Made by a program: the position numbers and the translations under genes. The notes below the pieces were generated by a model that was not told where the DNA came from, did no database searches, and saw only the letters and a program-made list of their open reading frames with translations. Of a DNA stretch of 64,000 nt, positions 48,976 to 61,595 are shown piece after piece. Every line of letters begins with the position of its first letter. Position 1 is the stretch's first letter. The stretch is taken from positions 248,001-312,000 of the forward strand of contig QANY01011400.1 in the NCBI GenBank assembly GCA_003255025.1. Direction: 5' to 3'. This DNA is from Datisca glomerata. Its lineage: Eukaryota > Streptophyta > Magnoliopsida > Cucurbitales > Datiscaceae.

Positions 48976-51846
48976 ATGATCTCCCTCATATAGGAAATAA
49001 GGTAATTAGATGGTATGCTATTTGTATATTTGTAATCAAACACTTCTAACAACCTATGTATTCTGTTATTATTTTGAATTAGATGATTCATTAATCCAAC
49101 TGACAGAAGATTATAAATAGATCCATTTTCATATTTTTATTGGGGATTGGGTATAGATGGACTTGATAGAACCCATTTTACTACTTGATTTTACCAATAC
49201 TTTAGCAACTTTAACGGCTCAGCCAGTTATTTAGGATTCATAAATATTCCATTTCCTAATATTACCAAAATATATCGGTCAAGTAGGATCATTTTCTTCT
49301 TGAGACCTTTTACTTTTTTATATCATGTGGGAGTTAGAAGTGATTCCCCCTTTGTCTAGTTATATGCATGTGGGTAGGAAAGAAACGTTTATATACCATT
49401 ACAACATTTATTTTGTACATAGCAGGTAGTTCCTTTTTCGTTAATGAGAGTTCAGGATATCAATTTATATCATTTTAATGAACAAACATTTAGTTTTGAA
49501 ACATCATCTTATCACTTGTATCCTATAGCGCTGAAAATAATATTTTATATTCGATTTCTTATTGATTTTGCTGTCAAATTGCCGATTATATCCTTACATA
49601 CATGGTTACCAAACACGCCATGGAGAGGCACATTATAGTACGTATATGCTTCTAGCCAAAATCTTATTAAAAATGGGAGCATGTGGATGTTGGATCGTGT
49701 TTTAGATTTTGAAGAAAAATTAATGAACCATGACTAGTTCATGGGCGGAATTTTAATTTTTTTCCATACAATTGTTTAATCTAATTAAACACAAACCATC
49801 CAATGAACACGCATAATCATACAAACATATCGATACAAGATAGAAACAATTATACATTTTCAATTAATGGAAAAAAAATTTATTTGGCGAGATCCAATTT
49901 TTATCTCGCGTTCACCGTTCTTCACAGAGTTAGTAATTGATCTTCACACCGACAATCACCCGTTAGAATCAAAAGTATATCTCTGAAGGATATTGCTAGA
50001 AATTGAGCGTGAGCTCTCAAAACAACTGTGGAAGTGAAAACAAAAATTTTTCTTCCCCTTAGAGTTTTCGGTGGGAACTAGTGAGGGAGGAGAGTGAGAA
50101 AAACATTTTTCAGCTATGATTTAACATATTGTGGTTAGGGTTAGGAATGCAACCCTAATGCAATCCCTTATATATTAATTATGGAATTTACTCAAAAACC
50201 CTATGTGATAAAACTGATATTTACATTCTCCATGCACAGTGATGTGCGGTTTTTACATCTCCCCTAGAGCCAAAATTATGTCCAAATTCATCAGTTCAAA
50301 TTGATGAATTAAATTGATCTCTATCAATTAATTAATTAACTTATTTTATTTACTAATTATCTGATAATTAGAAAATAATGAAATAATTAATTTGAACATT
50401 AATTTTACTCTTCACTAATTTAGTGATGACACCCATCTCATATGGGGCTTGGAAAGTGTACCTTGGTCCAAAGCACATTTTTGTCCAACTGACGTTATTT
50501 CTCATTCATGTCCTTATAAGCTACTCTTAAGACCGAATGAACCCACATAAATGAAGCTATGAGATCCAAATACCCGGCTAATTTATCTCTATAAATTTTT
50601 GACATATTTAATCGTAACATTGTTTGACTCCACTTAGGTCTGATGCCGAATGAACTCTCGCTTCATACGCGCTACATTTTTTTTGTGCAAACAAATATTT
50701 GTACTTCACAGTCCACAAATATTTTATTATAGTACCCTTCATGAATATCAGTAACAAGAGAGGGATATAAAATTATTATTTTACCCATCTAGTTATTATT
50801 TTCTTAACTCATTTATTGACTGTGAATAAGAAATACATAAACGTGAAGTGTCTCATATAGTTCACCATGTCTTATTCAATGACTCATGTCATCGAGTACA
50901 TGCCTAGTTTATTTGTTCATACACCCATCAATAAACCATAATGTGATATTGTTGGTTTTGTAATCCCGCATGAATTTCAAATCTGTGTATTACGCCAACT
51001 CTAACATTTGAATCACGATCTAAACAATCGAGGTATTGTCTGGTAATTCGAACCCACTTCTTTGGCATATCAAAGATCACAAGTAACTAAGTCATATTCA
51101 CCTCATGATTAAAGCAATTATGAAAATATCCTTAAGATTTAACAATTAGATTTAGAGCTAGATAAATGGCTTTACTTTAAACTAATTAGTTACTGGTTTA
51201 TTCAACATGTTCCATAAACACGTCTAGGTCAACTTTTAGAGTCCCCACTCTCATGCTAGACCAACATCATTTGGTTCAACCTAACAGTCATAATTGGACT
51301 TGATTGTCAAGTCAATCCTAAAACTGTGAATAATATTTTAAACTATCTTAGAAGAGTTTGTCTAGAAGATCGCTTTGTCTTTACTCTTCTTTCATTGACA
51401 ACAGTTCCATGACTTAAGTTATAAAAATACTTTAATTAAAGAAAACATTCAATTTATTCATAAAATTCAATAATGTATAAATGTCAAAGAAATAATTGTT
51501 TACTTACAAATAGTTACTACATCATACTTTATTGACATAATTTCAACAGTAGATTGGTCCAGATCAATATAGATTTTTTACCCTATGTTAATTCTACATT
51601 TTCTCGCTGGTTGATGATAATAAGCATAATTCAAATAATTTATGTAGCTTCAACATCTCATTGTCAACGTAATTAAAAAAAGAATAGCTTTTTCCTCTAA
51701 ATCTCATATGTGTTTCATCAATTTTAGGAATTGGGTCTATAAGCGATAAAAAACTCATCAAAGATGTTTTACAAATAATCTTTCATGGATTTATAAGGCT
51801 GTCCACTCTTTTTCCTACTGGGAATAGGTTACCATAGAAAACGTCT
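48976..51846 (+). pseudogene. ndhD: Nuclear copy of plastid ndhD, split by a solo copia LTR
   Basis: The left part (48976-49687) contains, in shifting frames, [45 protein letters not shown] and [15 protein letters not shown], matching the NDH subunit 4 coding region. The right part resumes at 51550 with GATTGGTCCAGATCAATATA, TCTCGCTGGTTGATGATAAT, CAAATAATTTATGTAGCTTC and TTACAAATAATCTTTCATGG, then fades near 51846. Excising 49688-51549 and one 5 bp repeat restores the plastid order at KMGAYGLVRINM. Stops and indels abolish function. Confidence 0.92.
49688..51549 (-). mobile_element. Solo LTR of a Ty1/copia element, 1862 bp, inside the ndhD copy
   Basis: On the minus strand the LTR starts TGTTGAAATTATGTCAATAA (51549 downward) and ends ACACGATCCAACA at 49688, giving matching TGTTG/CAACA tips. 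The flanks are GTGGA (49683-49687) and GTAGA (51550-51554), a 5 bp target duplication with one change. A TATATAAGGGATTG promoter-like sequence sits near 50170 on the minus strand. Much of it (50240-51549) is homologous to the 3' LTR at 58500-59688, which adjoins a copia pol region, and that identifies the family. No internal coding DNA is present. Confidence 0.9.
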
Positions 51847-51849
51847 TCT

Positions 51850-52263
51850 TTATCTTGACAAAAGGACCAACCTACCCAACTTTCAGTTATTTTCAGGTCA
51901 TATCTAGCATTCAGAGTTTGCCTCGATTTGTTACCATCTCATGACTCGCACCAAAACAGTACTTCACCCTTAGATATTCAGTCAATTGTCTCGCCTCAAA
52001 ATTTTGAGGAAAACTAGCTAGCTCTAGTTTCAAGTGGCATTTCACCTTTAACCGTAACTCATCCGCTGATTCTTCGACATCAATCAGTTCATAAGTCTAT
52101 TTAGTTTCACCAAAGCTTCATCGTAGTCATGGATAAATCACTCAGGTCCATAAGTAATGGCAATCGCCATATGAAGACTCGCTTTTGCTATGACTCTGGT
52201 GGATTCTCTTAACCAAGCCGTTGCCAGTAATAAGTCATAAAAAAGGATTACATGCTTAGTCAG
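51850..52263 (-). pseudogene. Nuclear copy of plastid 23S rRNA fragment (antisense)
   Basis: Plus-strand text such as GCATTCAGAGTTTGCCTCGA, AACTCATCCGCTGATTCTTC, TTTCACCAAAGCTTCAT, GTCATGGATAAATCACTCAG and CTATGAAGACTCGCTT-like sequence is the complement of plastid 23S rRNA (domain II/III area). So the rRNA sense is on the minus strand, opposite to the other organelle fragments here. It is mutated at many conserved positions. The boundaries are approximate; it abuts the faded end of ndhD. Confidence 0.88.
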
Positions 52264-55082
52264 GAAGATTAATCAAGATATATATTCATTTAGAAATTCT
52301 TTTGTGACGTACGATATAAATCAAATGATGATAGACATAAAAAAATATTATAGAATGTTTCTATAATATATCACGTGTTAACCCTTAAAAATCCCTAATT
52401 GAATTAATTTGCGAAATCTAACCAAATTTTCTATATAATGAACACTCTAAGGATTAATAGAAAATTATGCAATTATTTCTATTAATTTTTTTAGTGTAGT
52501 GCTTAGGTGTAATGCTAAAGTCATGATTGATAAAAATATCTTTTTTTTTCATTCATAAAACAAACTTAACTTTTTATTCCAAAATAAGATAAATCATACA
52601 AAAAGCAAATGTAAAAGAACATTTTTTCCATCCGTGTATTGCAGCCCAAACTAGCTAGTTATGGCATTTTTAAAGAATATAAACTAGAAGAGCATAACCT
52701 ACGAAAAAACGTTTTGTTAAGTTAAATAAAAATGATAAATAAAATTCTCATCTTAATAATACTAAATACAATGAAATAGTAAATAAATAATAGAATAAAA
52801 GGTACGATAAAACAAACTTTTTTTTGGGTAAAGGTTCACATCCCTAGTTTTTACTCAATTTTTTTATTTCTTAAAAAATATTACATTGAAGTAATTCCTT
52901 CAATCTCCATGATTGAATAAAAATAAAGTATTATGATTTCAAAAAAGCTATGGTAAAATAAGAAGACACGCTACTCTTGGGCAGCAATGTAGAGCATATT
53001 GGGTACCTTCTTTTCTTCTCCAAGTTTCTCCTTTTTTTTCTAACTCACTTCCTTTTTTCTTTGTGAGTTTTAGGAATATCTCCATCCAATGGTCTGAGAT
53101 CCACATTTATGAATTGAAAGGTTCAATAATCACCTCTCTAACTAGTAGTTAGAATCATTAGATCTTTAAATCATTCATTTGAGAAAATTGAAACCCTCTT
53201 TATTGGATGGTTATGATACCTCTCAAAAATTGAAATTCTTGATCAATAGAGGAATAATATCATAATTTTCTAATAAGATACTAAAGTGGATAATTGAGTC
53301 ATTCCATAATAGACATGTTATGATTTCTGATATTGATTTGAATAGTAAGATGCATGCTCAAAATTCAACAACGACACTTGAAAATAAATCAGAAATGAGA
53401 GGTGACTGCAATTAAATGACCAAGATGATTTCGTATAATACAAGCCAAAGGTACCTTGGTTACCTTTAGATGCACCATCTGTATTGATGAGTTTATGTTT
53501 AGAGCTTCAACAACTATTTGATTAGTAAAAGAACAATAGCGAGAGACTTTTCAACACTTGGAGACATCCACAAAATGTGTCTTATCACCATGTTCAATAG
53601 TAAGACTGAGAGTGGGATTATTGCGTCTAAAGATTCATTCTTTCCATACTTCCCATGTGTGAAATAAGGGAACCTAATTTATAGGAAGAGAAGATTGCCA
53701 ATAAGAGAACCTAATTTATAGGAAGAGAAGATTATAAAAAAAACTGCTACAAATTTCTTCCTTACTCACGAGATAAAGCCTAAAGTGACTACACACTTTT
53801 TGAGCAAAATGAAAGATGTCAGGTCAATATGCTAAATAAATGATTAAGAATCTCAATTCGTGGTTTATTACAGCAACTACATTCCAGAAGTCAATTAAAA
53901 ATATGAATGTCAAGATGTTGTGGTAAATGCCTGGTGATTTTTATGACTCTGGCTTTTTTGTGGCAGTGACCGACCTAAATATAAACTATTGTATAATATA
54001 AACTGATGTCATAAAAGATGTTTGTATAGCAGTTTACTCACTAACCATACCATCATAAATAGGTAATATAAAGTTGTAATAAAAAATAATATAGTGTCGT
54101 AAAATATAAGATGTCATAATAAGAAATGGTTCTTACTAATGGCACTAACAGTCATAACATGTAGTTTACCGTTTTGATAAAGTGTTTTTGTGACTACAAG
54201 TTACGAAATAATCGTCGTAAAATGTAATTGAATTGTCTGTTGTGATGTATTACTATTTTTACACTGTTTATTCCATAACAGTTACAAAAAATAAAAATAA
54301 CGTCATAAAATATTCATTTATTGTTGTAAGAGAGTTCGAGATACCGTCTGAAGTTATTGTAAGCTGTAAATAGCCACACGACACATTATATAAAGGCTCC
54401 CAGTACCATAATTTATCATAAATCAAATCCATCACTATCTATTCAATAAGCTTAAAAAATCCATATATATTATAAGCTGTCTAATTCATTTCTTACATAA
54501 CACTGACATATAAATATTCAAACAATATACATGTATGTACTTTATGTACTCATTTCTTCACATTTTAAAATTCAAATAAATTATCTAAACTATAAATGAT
54601 TATGAATGAGATTAAGTGGGAAGAAATATTTATAGACATAAATGGTTTTCACTATTTTATATAATTCTTTAATTATCTTTCATAAATATAAAGATTAAAT
54701 ATTAATCATTCTAAATTAAATTATTAATGACACTATGCAGTTTTAGATAATACTATCTAAACTATTTTCAGAAACTTTTATAAGGACTTGTAGGTATTTA
54801 ATAATTAAATATTTTAAATTATTTATTTATCACTTTGAACATTATTTTAGTACTACTTTGTATAACTTTTTTAATTACATTTTATCAAATTTCTACTATA
54901 TTAAAATGGGTTTAAGGGGAGAAAGTTTTGATTTCCCATTTTACACTTTAAGCCCCACTAAATATAGTATAGATTAAGCCTTTTGTATTTAAATTATTTA
55001 TAATTCTATTCACTAATTATTTTTTATTAATACTTTTATTAAATTTAGTTTTATATTATTACTGAATAGGAATAATTCTCGG
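52264..55082. other. AT-rich intergenic DNA
   Basis: No gene is supported in these 2.8 kb. A 37 bp tandem duplication lies at 53663-53699 and 53700-53735 (shared GAACCTAATTTATAGGAAGA). Around 53970-54260 related phrases (GTCATAAAA, GTCGTAAAATGTAA, GTTACGAAATAATCGTCG) recur, resembling subterminal repeats of a DNA transposon, but no ends were found. Confidence 0.45.
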
Positions 55083-55962
55083 TGTTCGGCCACATCAGCG
55101 GAAATGAAAAATAATTAAAGCAAATGCCACGAAAGCATTATGGGAATAGTTAAATTTGCCAAGTTGGCAGATCTGAAGAAACTGATCTGGAGCTACTCGC
55201 CTAGCCAAGATAGCTGAAGTATAAAAGTCGCATAAGAAGTCACGAAAGCTAGAGAAGCCAATCGAGAGAATCATCACCATGGCAAAGCTGGTAGCAATCA
55301 CTACAACCATCAGATTCGCCACACTACGCCAAATGATTCAAATTCAAAAGTTGTTAATACTGATAAACAAGATGTACAGGTAAAATTTGATATAACACAT
55401 GGCAAGATCTAGACCAATGACACAATCGAAGAGAAGATAGAGCGAGAACCGTAGGATCAACTAGGCGGTTATGAAGAATCGATCAATCAGACAACAGCAC
55501 ATGGGTTGTCGACGTGGCAATCTGAAAAAAATCTAATTAATACCACTAGATTAATCAGACGGTCAAGATTTACTAAGTTGTTAATGTTGATAAGCTAGAT
55601 CTCAAGGAATATTCTATTGATCCTATTTTCAAATAGAATTAGATAAGTTGTATCAGATTCTATGTAACCGATTAATAGCCTACAAATAAAGGCAAGATGT
55701 AACTCTAAAAAAACAACACAATAACCCCCAACACCCATGAGAAAACAAGTTGACAATACAGCTTGCATTAGCCTTGTAAACCCTTTCTCTATAATAAAAT
55801 ACTATCAAAATCTCCTCGTGGTTTTTCTTCCCTTTAAGTGTTTTCCACGTAAATCATGTTGCTGTTATTCTCTCATTCTCTCTCTTAATTATTTTCTATA
55901 TTTTCATATTATGATGCAGGGAATTCACGATCAATTCTCAAAACCGTGAATTTTTTCCTTTA
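55083..55962 (+). mobile_element. Ty3/gypsy LTR followed by a primer-binding-site-like sequence
   Basis: The likely LTR begins TGTTCGGCCACATCAGCGG and ends GTGAATTTTTTCCTTTACA. It is followed at once by TTTGGTGTTCTCGTTGAG, which has the position and style of a retroelement primer-binding site. An ACAAATAAAGGCAAGATG sequence near 55682 may be the core promoter or polyadenylation region. The same sequence occurs in reverse orientation at 63234-64000. The LTR start is inferred from the TG dinucleotide and the extent of similarity. Confidence 0.65.
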
Positions 55963-58370
55963 CATTTGGTGTTCTCGTTGAGATATAAGAAAAAACTCAA
56001 GAAATCCCTCCCTCAAATGCTCAAAACCAAATGAAACGCACTTTCAACAACGGAAGCAGAAGAAGAAACGAATGTGGAAGTAGTGACGAAAATGACTATG
56101 GAACCGAAAATAAAGCTAAGAACGGATGGGAAGCAACAAAAGAAATGATTAAGGAGAGCCAAAATGTCAGAACAAAAATCAAAGCGTAAGAGCAGATTCC
56201 TAGCGAGAACAGAAATCAAAGCGTCAGAGTAGACCCCTAGTGAGAACAGAAGTCAGAGCTTTAGAATAGAAAAGCTGAAGACAGAGCTTCAGAACAGAAA
56301 ATTTGAAATCAAAGCTTCATAATAGAAAAATTGAAGTCAGAGCTTCAGAATAGAAAAGTTGAAGTCAGAGCTTTAGAACATAAAGTAGAAGTCAGAGATT
56401 CTAAACAGAGAAGCTTCAACGCTTAAGAAAGAGAAAAAGCTAGAACTTCAAGAGTATCAGAATTTTAGAACATAAATTTGTAAGAATTTCAGAATAGAAA
56501 TTCATTAGAAAATAAAAAATTGTTAAGGAAAGAATTTTAAAGCAGAAATTACAGAGGAAATAATAGAAAAGAAGATCACGTTCAGAACGGGAAAGCTGCC
56601 ACTTTAGAACGAGAAAGCTGCCACATCATTATAGAACGAGAAAACTGAAAAGACAGCCATTCAATTTTTTAGAACGGAAGGCCGCGACTTGATAGCCCTT
56701 CAAATGTATTTTATGAGAAAAATAAAATATGTACAAAACTAAAACAAAAAAAGCTAGAAGAGAAATTACATGGCAAGTCACATAATTATAAAAATATGAG
56801 AGCTTGCTTCATGGAGAATTTTACGAAATTCAAGTTGAGCTCTAGATAAAAAATATGGCAGTCTTTGTACAGAAAAGTAAACTTAATTTCATCTTTCACA
56901 TTTCATTTTTAAGCAAACTTACATAGTAAATAATATATCATAGAAAATTATGGATATCTACTTTTTGAAGAATTTTGCAGAACTCGATTTGGAGCTCTCA
57001 GGCAAATGTAATGACAATTTTTGTGAAATTTGTTCAATAAAGTAAAATATGCAGAACGGTCAATTTCGGAAATTAAACAGTATTTGCTAGAATCTAACTA
57101 CACGGTGAATCTTATATCATCGTAAAGATACACAAAGTCTACTTATTGGAGAATCTTACGGAATTTAATTTGGAGATTTTGATCAAAAGTCACAGTAATT
57201 TTTTTATACATATCGCTCAGAAAAGTAAGGTTATTCACGTCTTTCAAATTGAATATTTAGGCTACTTCGTTTTAGACAATATATTGTTGAAAAAGATACG
57301 GATGTCTACTGTTTGAAGAATTTTGCAGAACTTGATTCAGAGCTCTCAAACAAAAGTTATAATAATGAAGGCTATTTAGGAAAGCTTATAATGCGGAACG
57401 GTAAAATTCGTTAATTAAACTGTACCGACTGGGAGCCAATTATATGACGAATTATATATGATCAGAAGCATATGAAAATCAACTTCTTGAAGAATTTTAT
57501 GGAATTCAATTTGAAACTTTCTATCAAAACTTATGACATGATCACGTGCAGACTGCTTACAAGATAAATACTTGACGTCAACTTTCTCTATTCTTCAACA
57601 ACAATGGAAATTAGGGCGTGAGTCCTTTAGAGCAGGCAGTTCGTAAGACATGTTCTCTAAAGGAACTAAGGGCGCAAGTCCTTGGGAAGGACAATTCATA
57701 AATCCTACTCTCAGAAGGAACTTAGGGCGGGAGTCCTTGGGATGGGCAATTCATAAGTCATATTCTCATAAAGAACTAAAGGCGTGAGTCTTTGGGAGGG
57801 GCAATTCATAAGTCCTACTCTTAGAATGAATTAATGTCATGAGTGCTTGGGAGGGGCAATTCATAAGTTCTACTCTCAGAAGGAACTAAGGACGTAAGTC
57901 CTTGGGAGGGGTAATTCATAAGTCCCACTCTTAGAAGGAACTAAGGCGGTAAGTTCTTGGGAGGGGCAATTCATAAGTCCTACTTTCAGAAGGAACTAAG
58001 GAAGTAAGTACTTGGGAGGGGCAGTTCATAAGTCCTACTCTTAGAAGGAAATCAAAATGAGTCCATGGTTCCACTGAAGGAGTCTAAGTCCTTGGGAGCA
58101 TCTACGTATACCGTTCTGAGAAGAAAATTGAAACGGGGTCATGGTTCCACTAAAGGAGCCTAAGTCCTTAAGAGCATCTATTTACGTCGTTCTCAGAACG
58201 AGAAATTTTGAAAGAATGGAAAAGGAAACATCCTCAGACTTCATAATGGAAAAATGAAACGTCTTCAGTACAGGAAAGTCTGAAGAACGGAAAAATAATA
58301 GTCTGAAGAATGGAAAAAGAAATGTCTTCAGAATAGAAAAAGGAAACAGAGCCAATCGAACGGGATCCAT
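55963..58370 (+). mobile_element. Internal leader of the same gypsy-type element, rich in tandem repeats, truncated
   Basis: After the primer-binding site the sequence shows only short degenerate frames; no protease, reverse transcriptase or integrase could be read. A 30-32 bp unit (GAAGTCAGAGCTTTAGAATA-like) is repeated about eight times at 56160-56420. A 55-56 bp unit (AGGAACTAAGG, AAGTCCTTGGGAGGGG, AATTCATAAGTCCTACTCT) is repeated about seven times at 57655-58045. A 78 bp unit (ATGGTTCCACTGAAGGAG) is repeated twice at 58050-58205. Loosely repeated GAAAAGGAAAC / GTCTTCAGAA text follows. The element is cut where the copia LTR region begins, near 58370-58430. Confidence 0.6.
57655..58045 (+). 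repeat. Minisatellite, about seven units of 55-56 bp
   Basis: Consecutive units start near 57661, 57716, 57772, 57827, 57882, 57937 and 57996. Each contains the phrases GGAACTAAGG, AGTCCTTGGGAGGGGCAATT and CATAAGTCCTACTCT with 10-20 percent variation. Later units are longer by a few bases. It lies in the non-coding leader of the gypsy-type element. Confidence 0.85.
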
Positions 58371-58429
58371 TCATAAAATACATTTAAATATGCTTTGAAT
58401 CTACCGTACAAAAATGTATGGCAATATCA

Positions 58430-59688
58430 CAATATCCATCCATACATACGTTTAATCAAAGGCTTAGCTATATTGTAAATTACCGAAATTTACCATCTCC
58501 CTGCACTATTCTCTGTGATTTTTACATCTCCCTTAGAGCCAATACTAAATCCAAATTCATCAATCTAAATTAATAAATTAAATTGATCCCCATCAATTAA
58601 TTTTTTTATTTACTAATTATTTAATGATTAGAAAATAGCAAATTAATTAATTTAAACATTAATTATGCTCTCACTAATTTAGTGGTGACACCCATCACAT
58701 ATGAGTCCGGAAAGTGTATCTTGGTCCAAAACACGTTTTTGGTCCACCTGATGTTGTTTCTCATTCTTGTCTTTATGAGCTACTCCTAAAACCGAATGGA
58801 CCCACATGAATATCTCCATAAATTCCTGAACTATTGAATCCCAATATCGTACGACTCTACTATAGGTTCGATGCCGAATCAACTATCGATTCATGCGCGC
58901 TACATTTTCTGTTGGTGCAAATAAATATCTTTATTTCACGATGTTATCACTCATGAATATCAGTAACAAGAGCCTGGATGTAAAATTACCATTTTACCCC
59001 TCTTTTGTTATTTACTTAACTCTTTGATTGAATCTGAATTCTCGTATAATTCATAATGTCTAATTCAATGACTCATGTCATCGAGTACCTGGCCCAGTTT
59101 ATTTATTCACACACATCGATAAAGCATAAGGTAATATTGTTGCTATTGCAATCTTACCACGAATTCCATATCTGTGAATCATGTAACTCCAACATAGCTT
59201 AATCACGATCCTAATAGTAAGTAAGTCAAGTTTCGTATTCACCTCAGGATTAAGGTAATCATGAAAATACCTTTAAGGTGTAATAATTAGATTTAGAGCT
59301 AGATAAGTGGCTTTGCTCTAAACTAATTTGTTACTGGTCTATTTAACATGTACCATAATATGTCATGGTCAACCGTTAGAATCTCCACTCCCATGCCCCA
59401 AGATCGACATCCTTTGGTTCAACCTAACAGTCATAATCAGACTCGATTTTTCAGTCGATTTTAAGACTGCGAATAACATTCTAAATTATTTCAGAAGAGT
59501 TTGGCCGGAAGACCCCTCTGTCTTTACTTTTCTTACGTTGATAATGGTTACAGGACTTAAGTAAATTATAAACACACTTTAATTAAAGAAAAGTTTCATT
59601 TATTTATAAAATTCAGTACTACATAAATGTCATAACTAAATACTCATAAATAGTTATTATACCATACTTTATAGAGATAATTTCAACA
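58430..59688 (-). mobile_element. 3' LTR of a Ty1/copia element
   Basis: On the minus strand it starts TGTTGAAATTATC at 59688, directly after a purine-rich tract (AAATGGGAGAT) at the end of pol. It is homologous to the solo LTR at 50240-51549: both carry ATTAATTAATTTAAACATT-like text, GTGTCATCACTAAAT-type joints and CCTAACAGTCATAAT. The promoter/R-U5 part present in the other copy (49688-50240) is not recognisable here. The LTR is therefore truncated or highly diverged on its left side, and its left boundary is uncertain. Confidence 0.7.
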
Positions 59689-61312
59689 ATCTCCCATTTG
59701 GACTGAAGTAGGCGTGTACAATTTCGTATCCCCATGCCATTCAGATGACCATCAAAGACTTTACTGCTTAAAATCTCTATGAATGGATCTGTTAGGTTGT
59801 TGACCGTTGATATGTGTTTTACTACAACATCTCCACGCTGAACAATCTCTCTGATGAGATGATACTTTCGCTCTATGTGTTTGGATCTTTTGTGACTCCT
59901 CGGTTCCTTCAATTTTGCTACAGTCTCACTATTATCGCCATAAAGAGTCATGGATTTTTCAGTATTTGGGATGACTTCCAGAGTCTTTAGGAACTTTCTA
60001 AGCCACACAACCTCCTTTACAGCTATACAAGCCGCCACATACTCAGTTTTCATGGTAGAATCAGCAATGCATGATTGCTTGTTACTTTTCCATAACACTG
60101 CTCCACCATTCAGGATGAACACCGATCCTGATATGGACCTCCAGTAATCCACGTCCGCTTGGAAATCGGAGTTGGTATAACCCTTCATATTCAGGTCAGT
60201 ACTTAAATACACATGCATGCAATTCCTCGTTCTCCTAAGATACTTGAGGATATGCATGACAATATTCCAATGCTCTAGTCCAGGATTAGATTGGAAATGA
60301 TTCACCACGCGTACGACATAACAAATATCTGACCTTGTGCAAAACATTGTAAACATGAGACTTTCTACGGCTTAGGCATATGGAATCTTTCTCTTCTTGG
60401 GGAGTCTTGAGTGACTTCTCTTAGAGAGGCTAACTCCATGTCTGAAGGGGAGATATCCCTTCTTGGAGTCTTGCATACTGAAATGATCCATCACCTTATC
60501 AATATAAGATGCTTGAGGTAGTGCCAACTGTCTATTCTTTCGATCTTGAAAGATTCAAATGCCTAAGAAAAATGTAATTTCTTCAAGATCTTTCATATCA
60601 AATTGTATTAGAAGCTAATTATTGACATCAAACAATTTTACTATATAATTTCCAATGAGTAAAATATCATCCATGTACAAGACCAGAAAAATCACATTCC
60701 CTTCATGTATCAACTTATACACACAGTGTCAATTGACTAACTATTGAAAATCAAAGTTCTTGACAGTTTCATCGAATATGATATTCCATGATCGGATGCT
60801 TGGTTGAGTCCATAAATGGACTTGAGTAGTTCGCAACCCTTGCCCTCTTGGCATTTCTTCATGAACCCGTCTGGTTGAGCTGTATAAATGCGCTCTTCTT
60901 GATTGCCACTCAGAAAAGTAGTATCAATGAACATGAGGATTCAGATGGACTTAAGCATAACCATCGATGAGAAAGTATCCTCATAGTCAATACCTTCCTT
61001 TTGGGTGTAGTCCTTGGCTACTAACCTAGCTTTGAATGTCTCCACATTTCCATCTGAATCTCTTTATTTCTTATAAATCCATTTACACCCTCAAGGTTTT
61101 ACCACTTCAAGAGGATCTACAAGCTTCCAGACTCTGTTCGACTACATCAATTGTATCTCGACGTTCATGGATTTCTTGCCATAGGTTTACTTTGGGACCA
61201 TCCATGTCCTATGAGTAGGAAACAGGTTCATCATGATCCTTATCTATGACTGCTGTCAAGGCATCTCCATAAGATTTGTACCTGCCTGGTTGCCTCACAA
61301 CCCCCCCACTAC
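59619..61312 (-). pseudogene. Ty1/copia pol remnant: reverse transcriptase and RNase H, truncated at its 5' side
   Basis: Read on the minus strand, the piece opens near 61312 with RRSGRVVRQPGRYKSYGDAL, the linker after integrase. Damaged reverse transcriptase blocks follow (QPDGFMKKCQEGKG, LLKSIYGLNQAS, VLYMDDILLIGN with the catalytic YMDD at about 60690-60680, DLEEITFFLGI). From 60356 a long open frame gives RSDICYVVRVVNHFQSNPG, ILKYLRRTRN, YTNSDFQADVDYWRSISGSV, TEYVAACIAVKEVVWLRKFL and DNSETVAKLKEPRSHKRSKH, which is copia RNase H. Stops and frameshifts upstream of 60356 disable it. The usual gag, protease and integrase are absent. Confidence 0.92.
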
Positions 61313-61595
61313 GTCGAGGCTCTGGCTACTGCTGTGGTCATAGTAGTCATTTCCGTTCCGTTTCGGCCGGAATGACTGGAATATTCTTGTTTCAGGATGG
61401 GAACGGAACGGAATATGGAGTAGTAAAATTTTGTCCCCAAATTCAATCAATTCCGACCGGAATATACCCATTTCATCCAGAACGGGTGAAATGGTAATTA
61501 AGCTAAAATAGAGCCTTATTTAGAAAACCATAATGAGTATTAAAGGAAGTGATTTTTTGACATAAGTGCAGTAGCTCATGTGGCTAAGACTCTTA
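61313..61595. other. Short spacer with CATTCCGTTCCG-type motifs
   Basis: CATTTCCGTTCCGTTTCGGC, GGAACGGAACGGAATAT and related inverted phrases cluster at 61345-61490. They could form stems. They look like the interior of a small fold-back or MITE element, but clear ends were not found. Confidence 0.35.

Noticed and set aside
49444..49638. 64-codon open frame as a membrane peptide gene
   Set aside because: It is an in-frame remnant of the ndhD copy.
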